From assembly GCA_964019695.1 (NCBI GenBank), contig CAXHUL010000255.1:62001-126000 (forward strand): a stretch of DNA of 64,000 bases, given 5' to 3'. The position numbers and the translations under genes are program-made. Shown here piece after piece: positions 57,053 to 64,000 of the stretch; position 1 is the first letter of the stretch, and every line of letters begins with the position of its first letter. The notes under the pieces were generated by a model that saw only the letters and a list, made by a program, of their open reading frames with translations, was not told the DNA's origin and made no database searches. This stretch comes from Loripinus fragilis. Its lineage: Eukaryota > Mollusca > Bivalvia > Lucinida > Lucinidae.

Positions 57053-58378
57053 CAGCTGCTTTCCAAATTTTTTCTAGATAACGATTTTTATCATAATTAT
57101 TTACATACCCTATATACTTAAGATTTGATTTTGCAATGTTTAAAACGGTGCATAACATTATTTGTTCTTTATTTTATTAAAGCACATTTATAGCACTGTA
57201 ACAACAAATCATTATTTCATTTCCAGCGAAAATCTGGAATGTCATTTTACACTTAGTAACACCACCATTTGTTGTAACGACAGCTCGGATTCTTTTTGGC
57301 ATAGCCGAATGCATGATTTATAGGTCATCTGAATTCTATTTGCACCAAATTTGATAGTACTTTCTAAAAATGTCTGGCTTTTATATTTGGCATCCAACTA
57401 ACGTGACGCTTAACAATGCTACAGTCAGTGTCTTTGGGGGTCAGTTCTACACTGTAAGGTGTCAACTAAAAAAAGCATCACCCTGGTCCCTGGTGAATGC
57501 GTGAATATTTTAAAGAGCTATTACAAGGTGCGTTATCTTGTTGAATACTTGGGGCATAGTGAATTCATATTGGAGTTTTATATCGCTTTTGATATCATCC
57601 TGATATGTCATACTGGTGATTGTTTCATTAACAAGCTTAAGTTGAGAGACCCTTTCAAAAGTTACGAAATAGTCCCCTCAAAACGACTCCAGTGGATTTT
57701 TACCCATCCATCAATATAATGTGGACACATTAGTTCGTGTTTCAGAAGCCAAATGGGAAAAAGTTTGCAAAAGAAATAGGTTTAGTGTGTGAATTCATCT
57801 GAAAAGATGAAATTTTTCCAATTTTAATACAATTTCGGACCGTCTTGGCCCATTTAACTGTTTGGCAGTTATGTACCTTCTTTTTGGTCTTTCTCCTAAT
57901 AATTGGGCTTTTACTATCTTTTTTATCTTTTTTAAGTAATTGTGTAAAATTTAAAAATATTGTGCAGCCTGCTAGAGCAGATACAACAAAGTCAATCAAA
58001 TGATTCATTGTTCATACACTCGATAGCTTCAATTCTTAAAGTATTTTCACAATGCTCCGTATACATGACTTTAAAGATTACCAACACAGTTTTCTTTGCT
58101 GCTCTCCTTATTATTCCATAATTTGAAATAGAGTTTTGATAAGCAAATTTTTTGCCAAAGCTATAATCAACTTTTTAGAAGTTAAAACTTGATACAAAAC
58201 ACCTGCAAAAACAAGCCATATATTTACTCACTATAACTAGATATGTCGTGCATACAGGAGCAGAAATAAATCATATCTCCAGCAAAGTACAAGTTTATTA
58301 CAAATACTCAAACAAGTATAGGGTATGTAAATAATTATGACAAAAATCGCTATTTATAAAACATTTGGAACGCAGCTG
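57053..58378 (-). mobile_element. Tc1-like DNA transposon, 1326 bp, inactive
   Basis: TIRs of ~60 bp (CAGCTGCTTTCCAAATTTTT left; reversed CAGCTGCGTTCCAAATGTTT right, both continuing to a shared ATAATTATTTACATACCCTA). TA flanks lie at 57051-57052 and 58379-58380. Transposase traces run on the minus strand: VKWAKTVRN near 57840-57870, then NWKNFIFSDE near 57793-57822 (the FSDE block with a catalytic Asp). The C-terminal end is SAMPKRIRAVVTTNGGVTKC near 57249-57312. These match the order and wording of Tc1-family transposases as I know them. Frameshifts and stops separate the pieces, so no functional enzyme is possible. Confidence 0.85.
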
Positions 58379-58380
58379 TA

Positions 58381-60005
58381 CATATATATGCAAATCTTAA
58401 TTCATAGAACTGATGCATTTCATATATTATTCGTTTAACTTAAGTAAACTGACTTTGTTATTGTCACATGACATTTATAATTTCTATGTTAGTTGACGTT
58501 GACGACGATTGTAATAAATAGTGTTAGGGATAGTAAATGCAGGATAATAGCGGTCAAGGAGTTATGGACAGTTTTTAGGAGTCAAAGAAACTGCTATTTT
58601 GAAAGGACTTTAGAGAAACTGCTCGATAATTTAGTCTAAAGCCTAGCCCATCGCAAACCCTAGCTGTAATCTGTAATTGTGCTAATAAAAAACTGCAGAA
58701 TGTAGCATGTTATCAGCGTTATATCTTATGCATCATAAGCAAGTTTTGTGCAAAACATTAGCACCCTCCATCGAAAAAATGAATGAGGTTTCGTTACGTA
58801 CGGTTTTAAAGATGATTAACCTTGACCTTTCGACAAAAGGTCATATTGATGGTCTGAAACCATCGTTGAAATTGCATTTGATAAGAAATCTTTGTGAAAA
58901 AACATGTTTTCAACATTAATCAAAATATATAAAATAAGTTCACGTTTAGACCAATAAGACATAATATGTAAATTTGACCTGACCTTTGACTCCAAGGTCA
59001 TAGCTGCAGTGAGAAAATTCTTTGAAATGTACACACAATAGGGAATAATTATCTTTATGCCTAATAAAGTATACCCTCAATCACAAATTGAAAGATTAGT
59101 TAGGTTGAGAGCTACAGTAACTTATGATATATATTAAACATTGACATTTGACACCAAGGTCATACCCGGTATTCAAATCCTGAGCAGTAATTTACACACC
59201 GAAGACCATTATTGTGCAAAATAGTAACTTCATGGCTCCAAGATAGAAATATGAGTTTCTGTGATAAGCGGTATGACATACTTGACCGTCACTTTTTAAT
59301 TAAAGAACTACTCCTATCTTGCAGAGGCTAACTACTTTCATGTCTTCCGTAAAAACGAGAGTGGAAATTGTAAGCGCTGATATGTGAGCGCATTAAATTA
59401 CATACGCCTGATCTTGACCCTACATTGTATTTAACACATCATAGGCAAGTATTGTGCCAAGTTTTTTGTATTCCACAAAAGCCACGAATTCCATGAATCG
59501 CCACGAATTGACATATTTTAGGATTCGTATATTTAGCTGAATCGTAATCAGTTACTTACTTGTCATTCAAATCCAAATTACGCATATATTTCGCGTACAC
59601 TTAACTAATTCGTAACTAATTTATAGTTTTGTGCAGTATTTTCAATAGATTATTGCACATCGTAGTAAATTAATAACAGCATTCATGCGATTTAAGCCGA
59701 ATCCAGTCGAGCCCTATAGTAAATCGTAATGTTGTCTTGCCTATTTCAAAACTGAATCGTAGAGTTGAAAACATTTCACATAACATTTATAGACGTTTGG
59801 TAACTCGTGGTCTTTGTGGAATAGGTATAAAAGGCGAAGACCCCCGGTTATAGAATGGAATAGGAGTTCATGTTTTTTTACATAGTTAACATATATGTGA
59901 ACATGACTTATCGGAAGCATCTATTTCGCATGTACATGTATATTTGTTTTGGTTTAAATTGCAAATTTATTTTACATAACTTTGATTACTTAAATTATGG
60001 CCTAC
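58381..60005. other. No gene recognised; probably intron of the EGF gene
   Basis: Follows the EGF exon's splice donor on the minus strand. It contains diffuse ~180-200 bp similarities with ccaaggtcat and aggcaagt.ttgtgc phrases (58700-59470) that look like a decayed tandem or dispersed repeat. No further exon found. Confidence 0.4.
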
Positions 60006-60143
60006 CTATGCTGCAGTCAGCACCACTCCAGCCAGCTGTACATACATTGCCAGGACAGATACCAGTGATGCGATCACATGCTTTATGGTTGAGGCAGTGA
60101 CATAGATACGAGCAGTTTTGTCCAAAGGTTCCTTCATCACATT
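60006..60143 (-). CDS. Exon encoding one EGF-like module (MEGF / scavenger receptor F type)
   Basis: A 138-base exon on the minus strand with consensus borders: acceptor ctctttccaacag before it, donor GTAGGC after it. Both borders are phase 1, so the exon can be skipped or duplicated without breaking frame, which is typical of EGF modules. The frame holds eight cysteines spaced x8, x3, x1, x5, x6, x4, x8, with CDEGTFGQNC at the start and CTAGWSGADC at the end. That is the pattern of MEGF10/11, SREC and Draper-like extracellular repeats. Such proteins are cell-surface receptors or adhesion proteins built from many such modules. Which gene this is cannot be told from one exon. Neighbouring exons are outside the window or unrecognised. 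Confidence 0.85.
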   Translation of the reverse strand, partial: NVMKEPLDKTARIYVTASTIKHVIASLVSVLAMYVQLAGVVLTAA

Positions 60144-61909
60144 CTGTTGGAAAGAGCAAGATCATGTTTAAACATTACACAGGTTGGTAGGTATATTTGT
60201 TCGAATAAAAGTATTTACTATTTAGGCATTTGACATGATGTTATGTCGACCTGTAAATGAAAAAATGACCGAGTCAGAGCTTATGTCAACAGTGGTATTT
60301 TCAGTTCGAAATCACATTATGTCAGAAGACTTTATTTACAATATTTTTTTTTGTAAACAAAACAACAACAAAAACAATAACATAAATAACAAACTCGGTG
60401 ACTTCCTCTTAAAGAAACTTGAATTTCGTCTCTAAGCAGATGACTTACTGATTTCAGTTAGTTAAAATAGGTCTGAATGCATACTGCATGTGTACTTTTA
60501 ACTGCAGATTGTAAGGACCCAGATGAAAAGCAGCAATATGCGGCATGTCATTAAGGATTACACACTTTGCCAATATAAAAACGACCTTCAGAAAAAAATA
60601 CAAGTTCATTTGAAAATTGTAACCTGCTGCCCCTCAAAGTATACAATGGACCATTACCAGTTTATTGTATCAATCCAGAAGCAATTATCTAATAGTGAAT
60701 AAAGGGTTATGCTTATTACTATATCAACAGCAAGATCTTATATGTGACGCGCCATGACATTTTGTGCCCAAATGCAGTAAAACGTGACGTCGGGAAAACG
60801 CGCTGCAAAAGTGACGTGATTTTACGCAACTGTTCTTTGTTGCGCAATTTGTTAAGCGGCATTTGTTAACATCGTTTAAAGCCCAAGAGGCGCAAATATT
60901 TTACGATTTTTTCGCAAAGAAATATTTAATTATGGATTTGCGACTGTTTAAATAACTATCTCACAACGTTGGAATTGGAGGAGTTATATGACTTTTTAAC
61001 ACAAAAAACAAACAAGCAAAAAAAAAAACACTGTGTCTCCCGGACACTTTCGGTGTTGGTCGGCCGTAGTGCATTTATATTCATTTTCTACTAAAGACCA
61101 GAAAAACAAGTGAGTATCACCAAGAAATACCACAATCACACACTGCAGACCATGACCAGGCCTGATATTATAATGCATTTTATAAAACAACGAGATCAAT
61201 TCCATTTCGACACAAAATCTATGCGCAAAAATGCATGTCCGTTTCAGTATTTTTTGTCTCCAATGTTGTCGTACAGCGCCTGAACTGTTGTGTTGTCTGC
61301 TGTATTAAGACGACACGCTTCAAACGGAGAGGTCCATCCTACATATGGGTGATGTGGCATACGATGCTCGTTTCAGTGTATGCAATAAACGTTATACACA
61401 GGACATAATTATTCGCCATCTCGTAACGTCGCCGTTTAAATCAATGTATATCCAGGGTTTTTGGCAAAAATTATTGTCGCAAAACAATAGAAGCTACAAC
61501 CGTGAAAAAAGTACCGAATGAACGCAAATTGATATACGCAATATACAATTTTATTGTAGCTTCTTGGTGTCTGTTATTTTCGTATGGTAGTCATTTAAAC
61601 ACGACAACAAATTTAAATGGCATTTTTTTGGTGACGTTAACTTTGCGCCAATCGGAATTGTGATATTTTAAAATGTAAAACGTTAAACGTGACCTGCTTG
61701 AGAACCAAAATTATAATTATTCTTATATTTTATTGTATATTGCTATTTCATATTTGACTTCCATCCCCGTAAATTTTTGAAAAATTGCACCCATTAACAT
61801 TGCCATGGTAATTTTCACAAACATTCTGGAAATGCACTGTTTAAACCGCGACGGCACGAAGTGGCGAATATGTATGAAGACAAAATTCAATACATGATGT
61901 ATCAATATT

Positions 61910-62000
61910 TGGGCTACTAGTCTGATGCGCTGATTGCTCAGTGTATGCTAATAGGGCTACAAGTCTGATGCGCTGACTGTTCCGTGTAAGCTACATGTAG
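61910..62000 (+). repeat. Short tandem duplication (2 x ~46 bp)
   Basis: gggctac(t/a)agtctgatgcgct begins at about 61911 and 61957, each followed by gact/gatt-gct and a cagtgta / ccgtgta block. Confidence 0.8.
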
Positions 62001-62689
62001 CAAGTGTATTTTATCAGCGTGTCTGCTTAATATGTGATGTACGTATTCTGTAAGATGAAGTCACGAGATTTTGCCATGAGCGCATTTTTGCAAGAAATTC
62101 AGAAATTCTATCATATTACATGTTGTCAGACTAGACTTTCGGGCTATCCGTTTTGTTCCATACGTGACATGATTACCGTGGGTTAGAGCCACTTAAAAAC
62201 TATGCCAGCTTATCACTTATCGCATTTGCCAACAGTAAAGACTCAGACGAGCCTGTTCTAAAGCGCAGCCAGCGCCTGTGCTGCTAAAATCTACAAAGTA
62301 TGGAAGTACATGTAGATAAAGTCTTAAGCCAAACACTACACTTCTAGCTATACATCCACAAAACGCATTGAGGCGTGACTCTTACGGTAAATGTATTGAA
62401 TGAATCGAGGGTCGTGGTTGAAGCATAGTTATGCAAATTACACGGATTTTAACGCTTACGAGCCAAGTACCGAATTTTTATAAACTTTGTAAAAATCTCT
62501 AAGCTTTCGTACAGTCTCGTAATCTGTAGCAATTAAGCCAGGTGCATACCATTTTATCAATCATCTTCTCTAGGCTGTTATTGATATTCTTCAATAATTC
62601 CGAAGTTTAGAGTTGGGTCCATTTCGATGTGATCTGTGTTTAATTAATTGTAATTTCGGTATGTACATGGGCGCAGGCTGATTGTACAT

Positions 62690-62943
62690 GCGCGGAATCA
62701 GGATTTTTTTCCCAGGGGTTGGGGTCTAGGCCCTTCTGCCAGAAAACAGCTCTGACAACGATTTTTTTAAAAATAATTTTCCAAGGTTTCAGAGGGGGTC
62801 CATCATTTTCCATGGGGGGGGGTCCAAATTTTTGCAGAGGGGGTCTAAATGCTAATTTGTATAGAAACCCATAGAACTTGTGATTTTCCAGAGGGGGGTG
62901 GGGGGTCCGGACCCCCTATTCCCCCCTGGATCCGCACTTGTCG
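62690..62943. mobile_element. C/G-tract element, copy 2 (inverted)
   Basis: Opposite orientation to 31012-31312. It has gcgcggaatcaggat at one end and cctggatccgcacttg at the other, with repeated agagggggtcca/ctaaa phrases and a ggggtccggacccc palindrome. Confidence 0.65.
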
Positions 62944-63161
62944 TTAATTATGGTTATAGCTGATAGCCATACATGATAAAATATGCAACCAACACTGTTC
63001 ACAACTTCTGCGGCTGTAATTTGAAAATTTTAACATGTGATCCTATCAAATATAAGTGAACAGCATTTGAATAATGTCGGAGTTCGACGTCGAATAGGCT
63101 TAAAGATTGTTGAATCGCTTTCTGTATATTTCACGAAAAAATGTAAGTAAAGAGTACTCAC

Positions 63162-63298
63162 CACGTGCCGGATCACAAAATGTTTTGGGTCGTTTCATTA
63201 ATCTGCTAAGGGTAAAGCTGTCATTCACTTTAGAAAGAGCCGCTTCCAATGAGTACCCACTGCAAACATTTTCGCTTTTGGTATCCAATGGTCTTGAC
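63162..63298 (-). CDS. Candidate upstream exon of the EGF gene (uncertain)
   Basis: An open minus-strand frame ends at an excellent donor (CACGTG|GTGAGTAC, cut after 63162) in phase 1, the phase needed to join the EGF exon at 60143. The joined reading would run from FCDPAR straight into the EGF cysteines. The acceptor may be the ctctcgccag ending at 63299 or the tttgcag ending at 63260. The peptide (NVCSGYSLEAALSKVNDSF and SRLMKRPKTFCDPAR are visible) matches no domain that I can name. The match of phase and donor strength is suggestive, not proof. Confidence 0.4.
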
Positions 63299-63334
63299 CT
63301 GGCGAGAGTTGCTTAAAACGTGAGCGTTTTAATG

Positions 63335-63548
63335 TAGCGCTACGCAGCGCGATTCCCTAACTCTATGTAACGATTATAGTGCCTAAAAAGCGCTATTTGT
63401 AACAGTCCGTTTCTAACGACAACATTCCTATTAAAGATATGCATACACATAAAGCGCTACGTAGCGCTCTGCCGAAGTAATAGTTCGTTTCGCATATCGC
63501 TATCCGCGAGACTGCCAACGATTGGTGTTGTAGCGCTACGAAGCGCTA
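63335..63548. repeat. Three copies of a 16-18 bp AGCGCT palindrome
   Basis: TAGCGCTACGCAGCGC at 63335-63350, AGCGCTACGTAGCGCT at 63453-63468 (a perfect palindrome) and TAGCGCTACGAAGCGCTA at 63531-63548. Centre bases vary while the arms are kept. An isolated aaaagcgct at about 63387 adds a half site. They lie just upstream, in minus-strand terms, of the candidate exon, so they could be binding sites in a promoter or intron. They could also be repeat debris. Confidence 0.7.
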
Positions 63549-64000
63549 TATTGCAACATACCGTTGCATAGCAAAGCCAGTGCCACAAAGAGTTCCAAAT
63601 TCAAATGTCTGTTTCATTGAAAGGTATGCACAATCGGCGAAAAGATTGATCAGCATTTGTGCAAATGAAGACCGAGACAGATTAAACTCAATAGTTTGCT
63701 TTGGTTTGAAGTGAAGCAATGCACCTGTATTGGTATGAGATATGTAACACAATTTTTGAACAGAAGAGACACGGCTAAACATCTAATCAATCGGTGCCCG
63801 ACTTTTACGAATTGAATATCGCGTGATGGGTTCCGGATCAGCTCTTGACTTGGTGATTACCGCATGGGACACACCATTGAGAGTGTAAACTGACCCTAGT
63901 ATTTCATAGCTACTGCTACTTGCACCACTGCTGCTGATGCTACTTTCACTCCTCTTTCAACAAATGAATTAGCGATGGTTATAATGAAAAAAAAATGAAG
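63549..64000. other. No gene recognised
   Basis: A minus frame (63546-63782) runs between plausible splice signals (ataccaatacag and caacg|gtatgt), but the peptide has no domain. Left uncalled. Confidence 0.35.

Larger units (their letters stand above)
60144..63161. other. Probable intron upstream of the EGF exon
   Basis: No coding signal other than low-complexity frames. It contains a 46 bp tandem pair at 61910-62000 (gggctac.agtctgatgcgct) and an A-run at 61016-61029. A CpG-containing patch with tgacgtc/tgacgtg words lies at 60745-60820. The C/G-tract element at 62690-62943 is also inside. Confidence 0.45.

Noticed and set aside
63546..63782. Possible further exon on the minus strand with ataccaatacag and gtatgt signals
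   Set aside because: The peptide has no recognisable domain, and weak splice signals are common by chance.

Overview
This window looks like a piece of a bivalve mollusc (or closely related lophotrochozoan) nuclear genome. It is AT-rich, has no bacterial-style gene packing, and is dominated by mobile elements of kinds common in bivalves: tRNA-derived SINEs, short TIR elements with strong hairpins, reverse-transcriptase remnants, a Tc1-like element and a Ty3/gypsy element. The species cannot be fixed from the sequence alone. A 23-base N gap at 43298-43320 shows this is a draft assembly.

Host coding sequence is almost absent. The one convincing host exon is at 60006-60143 on the minus strand. 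It encodes one eight-cysteine EGF-like module (MEGF / class F scavenger receptor style) with symmetric phase-1 splice sites. A possible upstream exon of the same gene ends at 63162. If so, the right end of the window lies inside a gene read right to left, and much of the rest is intronic or intergenic.

Layout. 0.6-9.4 kb holds a palindrome-rich array, foldback repeats, two copies of one SINE (the second split by a MITE with a clean TA duplication), a reverse-transcriptase remnant, a three-unit tandem repeat, and two opposed copies of a ~240 bp hairpin MITE. 9.4-9.85 kb holds a second retrotransposon scrap. 9.86-26.13 kb is a nested block: a DNA transposon with terminal inverted repeats of roughly 450-570 bp and a broken plus-strand coding remnant at 10.66-11.88 kb, split by a 12.0 kb Ty3/gypsy element at 13403-25404. 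The gypsy element has ~2.45 kb LTRs, a tRNA-Leu-like primer site, a polypurine tract, gag, protease, RT, RNase H and integrase. After integrase it carries a third open frame with two C2H2 zinc fingers followed by a charged coiled coil. Every reading frame carries stops or frameshifts. 26-57 kb is a repeat sea: duplicated dispersed repeats, foldback elements at 39.6-40.7 and 45.2-45.8 kb, a 1.35 kb mariner-style TIR element at 46.8-48.2 kb, a second copy of the TA-target MITE at 48.6-49.1 kb, and an unusual 1 kb element built almost wholly from ACGTAT/ACTTAT words at 51.6-52.6 kb. 57.05-58.38 kb is a dead Tc1-like element with transposase traces on the minus strand. 60-64 kb holds the EGF exon, the candidate upstream exon, and three copies of a 16-18 bp AGCGCT palindrome.

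The most notable items are the gypsy element's zinc-finger/coiled-coil third ORF, the long-TIR transposon carrying an unassigned protein family, and the ACGTAT-word element. The EGF exon is the only part that appears to serve the host.
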